From Whitmania pigra (Eukaryota > Annelida > Clitellata > Hirudinida > Haemopidae), in NCBI GenBank assembly GCA_021613335.1, contig JAJTWR010000051.1, forward strand, positions 240,001-304,000: a stretch of DNA of 64,000 bases, in the 5' to 3' direction. Every line of letters starts with the position of its first letter. The stretch's first letter is position 1. The translations under genes were made by a program, and so were the position numbers. The notes beneath the pieces were generated by a model. That model was not told the origin of the DNA. It saw nothing but the letters and a program-made list of their open reading frames with translations, and ran no database searches. Below are positions 14,143 through 25,327 of this stretch, in pieces.

Positions 14143-14943
14143 ATGAAATTATACATAATGCATATATCTTCAGGAAATAACATAAAATCTATTATCTACG
14201 CAATCATTCTTATGATCGTGTGGTCTTTATGTTACAGCACGTCAAGCGAAATGACTCTTCGTCTTCAGAAGGGGTCCTATTCGAATATCAATCTGTGCAA
14301 AAGTGGTACTCCGATTTATGAAAGATCAGCCAGGTCAGCGATCGAAAAAAAGAAAATTTAAGAGTACTCAGCCGTACTTAAAATGTACTTACTAATAAGT
14401 ACATAAAAAATGTATTTAAAGTACAAGTACTAAGTTCACAATCGTGAAAGGACTTAAGTATTACAAAGGCAAATGGATAGAAAAAATGTTTTTGGTTGCT
14501 ACGACAAACACGTTCAATAAGTCATTAAATTTGTGTAGGTTTCTAAGCCATTGAGTGCGATGCTGTCGACATTTTTGTTGGTTTTGTCATTAATGAATCA
14601 TTAATGTAGCCAGAATATTTCATGATTTAATGGATAGTTGGAATGCAACTTTGCTGTTATAAAATGTTTATTTTAAATTATTTACTTTTTGATTTTTTGA
14701 TTTGATTTTCTTAAATCTTCTCCATAAAATCTAATATTCCTTTTCATGTAATAAAAATTACAGGTTGTCCAAATGGATTCAAATATATAATCGAAGGTAA
14801 TAAGTGCATACAAATAAATAATGGACTTTGGAATTGGTCTGAGGCCAGGACTCATTGCAATAAATTGCATCCTCGATCTCATCTTGTTCTTCTAGACGAT
14901 ACACTTGAAGCTCGATTAATCTACCTATACATACAGACTGAAG
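14143..14943 (+). pseudogene. PAN-CTLD pseudogene (D1 copy)
   Basis: Exon 1 begins MKLYIMHISSGNN, with signal peptide and the start of the PAN domain (CKSGTPIYERSARSAIE), and then breaks at about 14345 into AAAAAGAAAATTTAAG and foreign sequence. Exon 2 (14764-14943, after ATTACAG) is intact: CPNGFKYIIEGNKC, LWNWSEARTHCNKLHPRSH. Its donor is followed by LINE sequence instead of the terminal exon. The half PAN domain and missing EPN exon make it nonfunctional. Its duplicate is at 50283-51082. Confidence 0.85.
14345..14763. mobile_element. Insertion with hAT-like subterminal repeats
   Basis: The PAN exon is cut by sequence rich in short direct and inverted GTACTT/AAGTAC motifs, typical of hAT termini, followed by unrelated AT-rich sequence leading into exon 2. 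No clear terminal repeat pair or TSD was found, so class assignment is tentative. Confidence 0.4.
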
Positions 14944-14989
14944 GTTGCTTACAAGGATGGGATGGAATGTGTTGTTTCTCTTATTAATC

Positions 14990-15690
14990 AAATAATAAAC
15001 CATCCAACGTGGGCAGGAACCCAAACGAGAGTGACCTTTCTGCCGCTCCCCTGGACTTCTGAAATTAAAAACTGAACATTTGTAATATCAGGAGCATGAC
15101 TGTTGTCGTCCTTTAGTGCCTCTAGGGCACTAAGCGAGTCACTTAGGACGACAATGTCGAAAAAATCCTCCTGATATGAGTACTTGACTTATAGTAAACA
15201 CCAATCAATGGCTGCAAGTTCGATGGAACTAATGTAGCTGTGACTCGACGTTCTTCAGCTGATGTTTATGTCCATCTTTGGAATGTAAATCCCAATTCCG
15301 GCCATGTTGTCCTCAGTCTTGGAGGCTGCCCTGGAGATCCTCTATTTTCTCCCTTGCCGCCAACATCCGCAAAGGGTTGTCGGCTTAGAAGGAGAAGTTC
15401 GAGGTGTCGATCACCGGTTTTCTCATTCTCCTAGGAGGGCATCTGAAAGTTTTCTCTTTGATGTCTCCCAGAAGGTTTGCTGGAATGAGAGACTCGACTT
15501 TCTTGTGCGGGGGCTCTTTGCCTTTTTGCCTCATTCTGCTATGGAGCCTCCCTTTCCTTGGGACCTTAGTTCTGAAGTAAAATATTTATCTTTAACGGAC
15601 TCATTGTTTGTGGCAAACAACCTGAGGGCATGGCGTGTCATGAGCTTCTTACGACGAAGGTCGAGGGGTTGGAATATGAAATAAATAATG
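14990..15690 (-). mobile_element. Non-LTR retrotransposon fragment with RNase H domain
   Basis: On the minus strand, from high to low coordinates: RRKKLMTRHALRLFATNNES (post-RT region), then GIGIYIPKMDINISW and SSIELAAIDW, then IVVLSDSLSALEALKDDNSH and TLVWVPAHVGW. The last three match the RNase H fold with its catalytic Glu, Asp and the WVPAHVG motif of I/R1-type LINEs. Stops interrupt the frame and the GNE segment after HVG is missing. It sits where the third lectin exon should be. Duplicate at about 51128-51828. Confidence 0.75.
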
Positions 15691-15775
15691 TTTTATTAAC
15701 GTCCGTTGCATAGCTAGATGATTAGGCCTGTGCTCCCGCGGCGGGGTTCGAATCCGCGCCGTCATCGTGAGAGAT
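15687..15775. repeat. tRNA-like (SINE head?) fragment
   Basis: TAGCTAGATGATTAGGC resembles a polymerase III A box and GGGTTCGAATCC is a near-perfect B box. The two are about 10 bases closer than in a real tRNA and no acceptor stem forms. The upstream 28 bases also occur at 6117. Probably a tRNA-derived repeat, not a tRNA gene. Confidence 0.4.
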
Positions 15776-16240
15776 TTGATTTAATTTAATTACGACAGAA
15801 CATTTCTTATTTCTACTTGCAAAGTTTATCATGAAGTTTACGAATCTGACAGAAAACTGATGTAAACTGTACTCTAATTCAAGTATTCTGTCCTAAATAA
15901 TTTCATTAGCACTCAATAATATATGACTATCGAATGTTTATTTTTATTTTTAAACTTTAGAAGTTTTTCAATTCTTTCAACACAAAAAAATTAAACATAT
16001 TAATGCCAAATTTTTTAACGTTCCTTTATTTTTTTTTACGTTTACCGACACTGATTGCGATTTGCAGGATATAATGCCATTAATAGAAACCTTTCACAAT
16101 TTTTAAAAATCAATTAATTCAAGTAATTTTCTGAATTCTCCCTTTGTATATAAATGTCATGCACTTTATTTTGGCTTTGCTAAAATCAATTTGCAACAAA
16201 ACATTTATTATTATTGTCGATAAGATAATAATTATTCCAT
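15776..16240. repeat. Intergenic repeat module of the lectin cluster
   Basis: Begins near ATTACGACAGAACAT and ends near GATAAGATAATAATTATTC. Related copies lie at about 21540-22260, 28920-29510, 38300-38980, 48880-49440, 51914-52378 and 60270-61020. It is noncoding and usually ends at the LINE pol remnant. Confidence 0.65.
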
Positions 16241-16400
16241 CTAGTTCTATTGTTTTATGTATTTTCCATTTGTTGGGCATATTTGATTGAACGTATCGAA
16301 TATGTGCAAAGAAGATTAACCAAATCCATTGCAGCAGTTCGAAACCACCATTATCTCATCCGTCTCAAACTCCTCGGACTCTTCAACGATGCTTTCAAAC
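16225..16400 (+). mobile_element. LINE pol remnant
   Basis: Encodes a YVQRRLTKSIAA-like stretch followed by HHYLIRLKLLGLFNDAF, the same LINE C-terminal fragment as at 13283, here shorter. Confidence 0.6.
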
Positions 16401-16630
16401 GAATGTTTTCCTTGTAATTTCGCAAAGGCTCTCCCACGAATGTTTCCATCTAATAAACGATAAGCAACATAACAACTAAAAAGGAACGCTCATTCAAATA
16501 TTCATAACACAATACAATGCAGGTTTGCAGGAATTACCGCAAACAATGAACTTGAAAGACATCGTCATGCAACGTTGCCATGTGAAAAAGTAAAGCCATT
16601 TAATCAGTCAATATAGCCATCAACTTGCGC

Positions 16631-16637
16631 TATAAAA
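16631..16637 (+). promoter_or_regulatory. TATA box of the intact lectin gene (D1)
   Basis: CTTGCGCTATAAAACAG followed by AATACTCGCGAG, 79 bases upstream of the ATG. The same block precedes the genes at 42963, 46108 and 52847, and a variant precedes 14143 and 50283. Confidence 0.65.
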
Positions 16638-16709
16638 CAGAATACTCGCGAGTAACGTGATGGCAATATCAAAACCCTCTTGACTAACTTAAATCTGAAA
16701 TTATACGTA

Positions 16710-18136
16710 ATGCATATATTTTCAGGAAATAACGTAAATTCTATGATCTACTCAATCATTCTTATGACAGTGTGGTGGTCTTTATGTTACAGCACGTCAA
16801 GCGAAATGACTGTTCGTCTTCAGAGAAAGTCCTATTCGAATGTCAATCTGTGCAAAAGTGGTACTCCGATTTATGAAAGATCAGCCAGGTCAGCGATCGA
16901 ATGTTTCAGATTTTGTCAAATTCAACTTGGAAACAATTGCAAGAGCTTCAGATATATACGAAGAGAATCAAAATGTGCTCTTTATCAAGATGTCATTCGT
17001 TATGACTACAATGAAAGTGTTAATGGAACATGCAAAGGCTACCAGATTATGCCCGGCAAGATCTTATATTTTTTTATTGAACCGAATATAGATATAGATC
17101 AGAGTATGTTTATTTAGATATATATATATATATAGAAATATAACAAAATCTGAATAATTACCTCAAGATTTATTTCGAAGGGATTGCTATTTAGACAATA
17201 TTTTATAGTTTGCATTAAGTTCCTGTGATTTCGGTCATCTAAATGCAAGTGTCATTGTATTATTAATTAGAATATTCTAATTTTGGTAATTTAGTGGTTG
17301 CAGTATACATATTTTGTAATTAATAAATGTAAAAAAAATTAAACAGGTTGTCCAAGTGGATTCAGATATTTGATCGAAGTTAACAAGTGCGTCCAAATGA
17401 AGATTGGAGCTTGGAATTGGTCTGAGGCTAGAACTCAGTGCAATAACTTGCATCCTCTGTCTCACCCAATCATTTTGGATTACATGTTGGATGCGGATAT
17501 GGCTTATCAATATTTCCAAGCCGAAAGTAATTAAATTATATTTATTTTTTATTTCACACTTCACGTATTTGATTTATAATAGTGTATTTAACATAACAAA
17601 GAAGTATGTAGTATAGGCAGCCCCGTCGACATCACGAACATCGTATGTCTTAAGTGGGGAGATGTTGAGAACCCCTAGGAAGTCTTTCAAGTTGAAATTC
17701 CTCCATGGTCGTTGCAAGTGAGTTTTATAAAAGGGGAGGGTGTCGTCCCAAAAGCAGATGATAGATACGACATTATTCGGAGAAGGGTCCAAAATATTTT
17801 TTTTAAAATAAAATCAAAGTAACAAAAGCAACATTATATATATATACCATTATTATAATTCCAGTTTTGCCTAAGTGTGTCATTGGCCTTTCGATACAAT
17901 ACTATTGGACAGCAGGTATCAGTCCTTACATTAATAGTGTGCGCCAACCATTCCAGTGGAATCCATTTCCCGGTTTTGTTCGCAAGTTGAATTCGACAAC
18001 TCCATGGGCACCTAGCGAACCAAATTCTCGCCTAGATGGAAAGGTTTATTGCATTCATCAATCCAATGTAAGGGGCTTGGATGATTACCCATGTGCAACT
18101 AAAATTTGCGTTCTCTGTGAAATTGACATGCCATAA
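16710..18136 (+). CDS. Secreted PAN plus C-type lectin protein, 3 exons, 265 aa (D1 copy)
   Basis: Exons 16710-17055, 17347-17526 and 17865-18136 give 265 codons plus TAA; both introns are phase 1. ATG at 16710 (MHIFSGNNVNSMIY) fits the TATA box; the next Met at 16740 is an alternative. The signal peptide ends near SLCYSTSS. PAN domain about residues 40-113: CKSGTPIYERSARS, ECFRFCQ, NNCKSFRYIRR, CALYQDVIRYDY, CKGYQIMPG. CTLD from CPSGFRYLIEVNKC; exon 3 has YYWTAGISPYI, FQWNPFPG, SEPNSRLDG (EPN), GLDDYPC where WND is usual, and CVLCEIDMP. Intron 1 starts with GC, not GT (CCCG|GCAAGAT). Poly(A) signal AATAAA at 18373. Predicted role: secreted sugar binding, calcium site partly altered. Near-identical to 52847-54275. 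Confidence 0.85.
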
Positions 18137-19629
18137 ATGCCCTTAGAAGGGTATTTTGCATTTTAAATAATGTGTAGATGCAGGCAACTTTTAATTTGGA
18201 GACATTTTAATAACATCATGACATTGACTATTACTTTTGTCATCTATCCACCGTTAAATTCAACTGTTACCTTATATTTAAACTGCAAATAATTCCGATC
18301 TTGTATCTTGTAGAGACCTAGCGAATATTTCAGGAGTAAATGTTCCGTGTATTTCACCATTTCGTCATTTCAAATAAATGAATATTGTTGAATAATTTAT
18401 AATTGCACCAAATAATACATTGGTCGATAGTTTTGTGATTGTGCAAATTGGGTTTATTGGGTTAAAATATTTTTTAGAGAATAAATAAGATATTTTATTT
18501 ATTTAGGCGCGGAAGATGATAAAATAAAGAAATGCATTAATTTAAAAGTTGACAAATTGTTGACAAAAGTTGATTTAATCTAGTTTTTATGAATAGGTTA
18601 TTATAAGTGACTTGTCAGACCATTAGTGAATGCCGCACCATGCTTGAGCATTCGTGATGCTATTCACAACATATCGGAATAATTTAATTAATGAAATAAT
18701 TTTTATTGACCAATTTTCTTGGTTTTTTAATGATGTTATGAATCAAAATCTTTAAAACAAAGAAAAACGATTAATTATTTGAAATCACAAGAGAGCTTTT
18801 ATCAGTCTTTTATTTTATTTTATTTATTTTTTTTTCTGAGTTGGATGTTCTTAGAACACGCGACTAAAAAGAACATGCTCGGCAGTAGTGATCAATAGAT
18901 GGCACTTTTTGAGTTAATTGGTGAGATTATATTTGTAAAATTATATTAGCTTGCTTTAGAGCAATGTCATCAAAATACATAACCTATGTGTCATTTGTAC
19001 ACTACATTATATAATTTACAATTTTTTAATTTGTGACCCTATTATATTTTGGCGTTAACAAATAAAATTGATGCCTGGTTTTTAGTTGTCTCTCTAACTG
19101 CTTATCCAGGTGCATAACATAGGTTGAGTTTTTTTAATTTAGAAACTTCTGCTTTATTAAAAATGTATGCTTAGCAGAACATCTTTTTAAAAACATTATA
19201 CATTCTTAAATATAACTGATTCAATGGAGCTAAACAGAGGTTAACACAAACTATGAACTTGAAGACATTGTCATGCAACGTTGCCTCGGCGGCAATTCAA
19301 GGCCATTTGAAAATACATCTCAATATTGCCAGTATCCACGTTGAGCTCTAAAAATAGAATACTCGCGATACTGATATCAAAATCCTGAAATTGTATTAAA
19401 TTCAATATCATACCTAATGCATATTAATTAAATTGAGTAGGTTATATTTATAAAATTACATTATCATGATTTAAAGCAAGACATAACCTTTGGGACGCTC
19501 GTAGTACATGCATTTATTTAATATGTGACCCTCCCTATTATATATTATCGTTGTCAATAAAAATTGATTACTGGTTCTTAGCAATCTCTCTCTAACGGCT
19601 TATTCAGGTTCATAACAAAGCTTGAGGTT
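18137..19629. other. Intergenic region inside D1
   Basis: No gene. At about 19255-19375 there is a decayed copy of the lectin 5' flank (ACATTGTCATGCAACGTTGCC, GAATACTCGCGATA) with the TATA changed to CTCTAAAAATAG, and no PAN exon after it. Confidence 0.5.
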
Positions 19630-19786
19630 TTTTTTACATTAAGAAGGTTGAAAATGGAAATATGTAAGAACCTAATTCTTATTCACTTTCTTTTGATAAT
19701 TGTGTTCATTTTAAATACGTGACTGATTAAACGATTGTGATTGCTGGATTTAGATGTGTGTTCTCTGTGAGATTGATATGTCTTGA
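19630..19786 (+). pseudogene. Relic of a terminal CTLD exon
   Basis: GAACCTAATTC begins an EPNSYSLSFDNCV segment (about 19679-19720). After a deletion, CVLCEIDMS and TGA follow (about 19757-19786). The middle of the exon, with the DD..C region, is gone. Also present in D2 at about 55820-55928. Confidence 0.65.
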
Positions 19787-20094
19787 CCTTTGTTATTGTT
19801 ATGACAAGCTTCAATTAGATTTGCTTAAAATGAACTCGAGCTCTGTAGCTTCTAATAGATTTATATCATCAAATGCTGCAAGATTTATTAGTTTTATTAA
19901 GTTTTATTAAAAATAGATTTTGAGATAACTTGTGATAACAAGCCACTTAATTAATTTCCACTTTGCCATAATATCAAACGTCAAAGTATTTGATATCAAT
20001 ATTATTATTGCAGGTAATTCAATCATAAGTTGAAAAACTATTCTTTTTAAAGTCACATTTTGGCTCATTAAATTTTTTAAATTTTTAAAACCAG

Positions 20095-20667
20095 ATTGTC
20101 CTGTTGGATTTAAATATTTAATCGAAGGAAATAAATGCATCAAAATGATGGTTGGCGAATGGCATTGGTACACAGACAGGCAATTGTGCAACTCTTTGCA
20201 TCCTCGTTCTCATCCTGTTATTGTGGATCTCAAGAATGATTCTCTGCTGTTCTTTTGTTTCCTCAAAAAAGAAAGCAAGCATTAACTCTGCAATGCCTTG
20301 TTTTATTTTAAATAAAAATTATATTATGTATATTTTAAATAATATATTATACAATGTGCAATAATAACATCATGCTTTTGTTTGATCAGTTATACCAAAT
20401 TGTCCGAATGGCAATGTTCAAGGACGTTATACATATTGGTCTGCTGGCTTCAGCCCTTACGTAAACGGATTGCGACAACAATTCCAATAGAGTCTTTTTC
20501 CAGGTGTTGATCAGCCGTTGAAAGCCACAACACCTTGGTCTCCTGAAGAACCAAATTCTTATTCATTGTCAAGTGATAACTGCATTAAATCATTTGGTAA
20601 ACTCACATTAGACGATTATTACTGCAGTTATGAGATTTGCATTTTCTGTGAGATTGAAATGTTTTGA
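20095..20667 (+). pseudogene. Two-exon CTLD pseudogene with one nonsense codon
   Basis: Exon 2 equivalent 20095-20274 (after AAACCAG): CPVGFKYLIEGNKC, EWHWYTDRQLCNSLHPRSH. It ends GAAA|GCAAGC, so the donor is GC. Exon 3 equivalent 20390-20667 (after TTTGATCAG): IPNCPNGNVQG, YWSAGFSPYVNGLRQ, then TAG at 20488-20490 where relatives have the Trp codon of FQWNPFPG. The rest stays open through WSPEEPNSYS, TLDDYYC and CIFCEIEMF with TGA. No PAN exon lies upstream. It defines a third sequence subfamily, also seen as relics at 27775, 37287 and 46200. Confidence 0.8.
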
Positions 20668-21042
20668 CATATTTATTTTCAATTGAATTAAAATGCACTC
20701 GAGATCTACTACTTTCAATATCTTTATAACTTTTATCATATGACGTTAAATATTTATATTAGTCATATGATGGCCTTTAAACAAATAATTAAATACAATT
20801 ACACTTTTTGCATACGAATAAATTGTCTAAAAGAAATTAATTGATCAATAAAGCTTTTCTGCGACGTTTATTGAATATGTCAAATAAGTGAAAAACAAAA
20901 CGAACATTTTAAAGTTATATATACATATACATTAACTGAAATTAAAGTCTTTAGGGTTTCTATGAAGTCCTTTGTGGTGTTAGTTAAGAAAAGATAAAAT
21001 TAATAAAGGCTAAAGTTGAATAAAGTAAAACTTATTTAAATT
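20668..21042. other. Intergenic region
   Basis: AT-rich, no gene or recognised repeat before the Tc1 fragment. Confidence 0.4.
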
Positions 21043-21430
21043 TGTTCCCCTGACTTAAATCCTATAGAAAATGTCTGGGGAATGTTGACAAGACTTGTTT
21101 ACAACAATGAAAGGCAGTTTCACTCAAAATCTGACCTGGAAAACGCCTTTGGGAGTGTTTGGAAAGAACTGGACAAAAAACTACTAAAATTTCACTCGAT
21201 TTCTCAACTTTATTTTAATTGAAATTAAGGAAACTGATGAAATGCAAAAATGCAAAATTTTACATACTATGTATAATGCCTATTGTTTTGCCTTTAAATA
21301 CTATTAATTTGTTAATCCTACTTCTAATTTGTGGATCACAATGATAGAGGAAGCGTTTCGTTTCGTTAAGACTGACCTTTGAGTTTGTGTTTAATGTTTT
21401 TTGTTAAATACAATTTATCCAAATTAATAA
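21043..21430 (+). mobile_element. Tc1/mariner transposase C-terminal fragment
   Basis: Bases 21043-21222 are open and encode CSPDLNPIENVWGML, LVYNN and SDLENAFGSVWKEL, ending in TGA: the last catalytic acid region and C-terminus of a Tc1-like transposase. The N-terminal DNA-binding and first DDE residues are absent. A conserved AT-rich tail follows, shared with 28560, 38000, 48530 and 59940. Confidence 0.75.
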
Positions 21431-21664
21431 ATAAAAAAATTATGAAGTTATTTATTTCACTTACAAATAAATAATTGTGCATTATTATTTACAAGTTATT
21501 TGATATTTTTCATTGTATTGAAAAATTTACAAAAAATTAATTTAATTACGACAGAACATGTCTTATTTCTATTAGCAAAGTTAATCCCGAAGTTACGAAT
21601 CTGACATAAAAATAATGAAAACTGTTCTCTAATTAAAGTATCGTGTAATAAATAATTTCATTAA

Positions 21665-21795
21665 TCAATAATCCATTTCCCGGTTTTGTTCGCCAGTTGA
21701 AATCGACAATTCCATGAGGACCTAGCTAAACAAATTCTCTTCCAGATGGATAAATTTATTGCATTCATCAAATCAATGTAAGTGGCTTGGATGAT
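21665..21795 (+). pseudogene. Fragment of a terminal CTLD exon
   Basis: NPFPGFVRQLKSTIP then TGA, followed by relics of the EPN and GLDDY regions with more stops. Same fragment at about 38425-38560 and, more decayed, 60385-60515. Confidence 0.7.
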
Positions 21796-22290
21796 TACCT
21801 ATGTGTAAAAAAATTGTTCTCTAATTAAAGTATTGTGTCCTAAATAATTTCATTAGCACTCAATAATCTATGACTATCGAATGTTTATTTTTTGTTTTTC
21901 AACTTAAGATGTTTTACAATTCTTTCAACATAAAAAAAATTAAACATATTAATGTCAAAATTTATAAACATTATTCTCAGTTCCTTTAAATTGTTGTTTT
22001 GTGAAATACTCTTACCAACCGGCGATAGCGATTTGCAGGATATAATTCCAATAATAGAGTCCTTTCACCATTTTTAAAAAACAAATTCAAGTTATTTTCT
22101 GAATTTTCCCTTTCTACATGTCATGCAATTTTTTTAGGCTTTGCTAAAATCAATTTGCAACAAATCATTTATTAACTCGTTTTAGATAAGATAATAATTA
22201 ATCTATTTATTTTATCTGCTTATCATTTGTTAATATTTTAAATCTATCTCTTAAAATTGTTTTATTTTGTTTAAACTCTTGCTACTCATG
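21796..22290. repeat. Intergenic repeat module
   Basis: Copy of the noncoding module described at 15776, running into ATAAGATAATAATTAATC and the LINE start. Confidence 0.55.
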
Positions 22291-22520
22291 TTAAAAAGGT
22301 GCAAACTAATATAATAGATGCCAAAGATAAAATTGAAAACTGTGATGAAAAATTAAAAAGAAGAAACAACATAGTCATTTATAATGTGCCAGATAATTCT
22401 AATGCAAATGATAAAGACATTATTTTGAACTTATTATAACACTGAACAAGAACTAGATGCGACCTTGAAAGATTTCTTTAGGATGGGCAAAAGAGGAGAT
22501 GGTGCTACTTTTTTAAACAG
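22291..22520 (+). mobile_element. LINE ORF1 remnant
   Basis: Encodes KDKIENCDEKLKRRNNIVIY, then NVPDNSN, a decayed match to the KDKIEINNERQRRQNIVIVY and NLPEDSG region of the ORF1 protein at 46638. TAA stops follow. Duplicate at 39030-39260. Confidence 0.65.
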
Positions 22521-22689
22521 TACTAATACTTTTTAAACTGGAAAATGACACAGCCAAATACTTGATAATGGAAAACAGTTTCAATCTAAAAAAAAAGTGT
22601 TGCATTTAAGAATGCCGTGCTAAACCATTATTCATTATTCAAATTTGCAATAATTTTATTTGAGTAATTTTAAAAATATCAAAATAATA

Positions 22690-23140
22690 TATATTGCCCA
22701 AGGCAAAGAAGAGGAACCACTTGTGCCACGAAAGAGATCAGTCTCATCTACTGTAACGAGGGCTTTAGCTCGTTATAGAGCTGAATCGGAGAAAGCAGAA
22801 AGCTGGCTGTCCGTTGGATTGTTGGAGAGACTTTGCATCACACGACCTGGTTGCTAAGCTGGCATTCAAATACCGCCAGCAACCACAGTGCCTTGTAAAC
22901 GTTTTTTTCTTTATCTGGCCATGTTGTAAATAGCAAACAACATAAACAGGCTAGTTTGCCTCAGCAACTGGCTTAATAAACTTTAAATCACCCTAAATAA
23001 AATGTTTTGATGAAAAGTTGAAGTGTTTTTGAAAATCAATTAGATAATAGGATGGCGCGATTAAAAATGCGTTAACTACGATTTAAATAATTATTCTTGC
23101 GACTAATCGCGATTGAAAATATTAATCGCCCTGCAGCCAT
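22690..23140 (+). mobile_element. hAT transposase C-terminal fragment and right end
   Basis: The frame has PLVPRKRSVSSTVTRALARY, then after a stop VPCKRFFSLSGHVVN and NINRLVCLSNWL in adjacent frames: the FSLSG..V....L.P.NIN.LV.LSNWL end of BED-type hAT transposases. It is followed by repeated AATCGCGATT-type sequence and CTGCAGCC, as at hAT ends. Homopolymer slips break the frame. Confidence 0.65.
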
Positions 23141-23905
23141 AGATCTATTATGCTTTAGACATAAACAATATGGTAGCGATTTTAAAAGCCTGCTAGCCTT
23201 AAACTCAACTCAAGCTGGGTTACAACACGTGACAACGTTTAGTGAAAGTTCGCAGGAACCCAAAATTCTAAAATTTAGACTTTAAACAAAATAAGACTTT
23301 TTAAAATATGTCTATTCACGACAAGGGCACGTTCAACATTCGAATTTTTTCAACAAAGCCACATTATATTTTTCTAAAGATATTGAGAAATGTTCGGTGC
23401 AAAACATTAGCATGTTTTCATCCGGAAAACGTTTGTTTGTAAATTCTAAAGATATCCTAAAGAATCAATGGTTCAGACAATAAAACACAGTAAACAATTA
23501 AAGAAAATATATTTTCTTAAAATCTGAAAGCAACTGAATTTATAATTAGATTTAATATTAAAGGCATAATTTCAATAAAACTCAGCCAGAAATAATGAAT
23601 TTTTAATCGGGGTACCCCACTGAAAAAAAAACATTTTGTCTGCATTAATTTTATCCAAGAAATAAACAAGATCGTGACCAAACAAACTTTACACAAGTTA
23701 AATGATAGATAAAATAGGTTTAATTCATAAATCAGGTATAAAATACAAGTCATTTTAATTTTGGCATGAGCGTAACAGATTGACTCGATTATAGTCATTG
23801 CAAAAATCTGTTTCTAAAACAAATTTTCAACTTCAAAAAGGTTTAAACAACAATTGTTAAATAAATAATTAGAAAGTTTTTTCCAATCGAATTGAGTTAA
23901 AATTC
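23141..23905. other. 3' flank of the minus-strand lectin gene
   Basis: No gene. Shared with 39940-40720 and, in part, 61690-61990, which are the 3' flanks of the other minus-strand members. Confidence 0.5.
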
Positions 23906-25327
23906 TCAAATCAAGTCCAATTCGCAGAGGACGCACTGCAACCGAGAGCAATAGAAATCATCTAATCCACGATTGTTCAAGAAATTCAAACAATAAATTA
24001 AGCCATCTGCAGGAGAATTTGGTTCTCCAGAATCCCAAAGAACTTCGGATTCCAATGGCAGTGTGACACCTGGAAAAGGATTCCATTGGAATGGCTGTCG
24101 TTTGCCGTTAATGTACGAATTGATTCCGGCTGTCCAAAACAAGGTCGACATTGGATGTGCTGGATTGCGGCAATTTGGTAGGACTGCAAATACGTTTTGT
24201 CGACTTATTTTCACTTTCTTTAATTATTTAATGTAAAATATTCATTTGATTGTTTAAAATGTTCATTTATGAATTGCGAAATAAAAAGTAAAAAAATAAA
24301 TACAAATATGTAATGCATTACTCTCAGCTTGGATGTAAAGAGAAAACAGTTGTGCATCATTCTTGGAATTCACAATAACAGGATGACAGCTAGGATTCAG
24401 TTTATTGCATGATGTCCTGGCTATGGACCAATTCCTGTTGCCAATAAGCGTTTTGACACACTTGTTGCCTTCAACTAAATATCTGAATCCTTTTGGACAA
24501 TCTGTTGATAAATGAGCTATGCATTGATATTAATCATTTTATTTAACTGATTTAAGTAACCTGTGCCACTTATTTTTTTAAATTTTAACTGATTCATTTA
24601 TGATCTTATTTATATCATTAAAAATACTTTGTCATGCCAAAGGGCTTAATGTGAACTTGTGTCTAAAAGAACAAAACGATTAGAGATATTAATCTTTTTT
24701 ATCTCAAACTTTCCAACAAATATTTCAATTCATTTCATAAATTGAGGTTTTTTTAAGTAATGTTGGAATACACGGGTTTTAAATTAAATTGCATTTTCCT
24801 GTGAAAAATAATTCGACATTCAAGATTTGTTATCATAAATAAGTTGTATGACATTAAAATTAAATTTAAAGATCTGGAGGAATATGATAGAAAACAACAT
24901 TTATAAATTTCTAATGAATTATACTTTGAACTCATGCTTACATGATGTTATGAACAAGAACAACTACATATACATAGACATTTTTGAAAATGATTAAGAT
25001 TTAAAACTAACCCGTTATTGATTGGTAACCTGTGCATTCATTACTGGGGAAGCTAATGTAATCATACCGAATGACATCTTGATAAACAGAACATTTTTTC
25101 TCTGCCAAGCGATACTTGAAACTCCTGCACTTGTCCCTAAGAAGAATTTGACAGAATGAGAAGCATTCGATTTTAGATCTAGTCGAAGTTTCATAAACTG
25201 GAGTGCTGCTTTTACACAACTGAATTCTCGAATATGTTCCCTTTTGAATTTGAAAGTACGCTTCATGTGATGACTGATATATCAGTGATACACTTAACAT
25301 AATTCTCATAACGCTTAACAGCCTCAT
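23906..25327 (-). CDS. Secreted PAN plus C-type lectin protein, 3 exons, 257 aa
   Basis: Minus-strand exons 25327-25012, 24501-24322 and 24183-23906 (316+180+278 nt) give 257 codons plus TGA with GT-AG, phase-1 introns. Start MRLLSVMRIMLSVSLIYQSS is a signal peptide. PAN domain: CKSSTPVYETSTRSKIECFS, CQILLRDKCRSFKYRLAEKK, CSVYQDVIRYDY, CTGYQSITG. CTLD exon 2: CPKGFRYLVEGNKC, NRNWSIARTSCNKLNPSCHP. Exon 3: LFWTAGINSYINGKRQ, FQWNPFPG, DSGEPNSPADG (EPN), GLDDFYC, CVLCELDLI. The eight CTLD cysteines of the family are all present. Predicted secreted lectin; LDD replaces WND in the second calcium motif. Same subfamily as 62033-63441 and the truncated 10950 copy. Confidence 0.88.

Larger units (their letters stand above)
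13236..19868. repeat. Segmental duplication, left copy (D1)
   Basis: Matches about 49375-56009 with an offset of 36137-36141. From about 13700 onward the two differ only by occasional substitutions and one- to two-base indels; before that, in the LINE remnant, they diverge more. The right end is sharp: both read GTAGCTTCTAATAGATTTAT, then diverge at 19868/56009. Confidence 0.9.

Noticed and set aside
15240..15684. Plus-strand open frames over 15.2-15.7 kb and their copies at 51.4-51.7 kb
   Set aside because: Antisense of the LINE post-RT and RNase H region, which reads correctly on the minus strand.
15711..15765. tRNA gene
   Set aside because: A and B boxes are too close, the T stem has a mismatch and no acceptor stem pairs.
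16840..17091. Alternative frame over the PAN exon (also 43111, 52977, 25266, 63380)
   Set aside because: Out-of-frame shadow of the PAN exon; lacks the cysteine pattern and splice phase.
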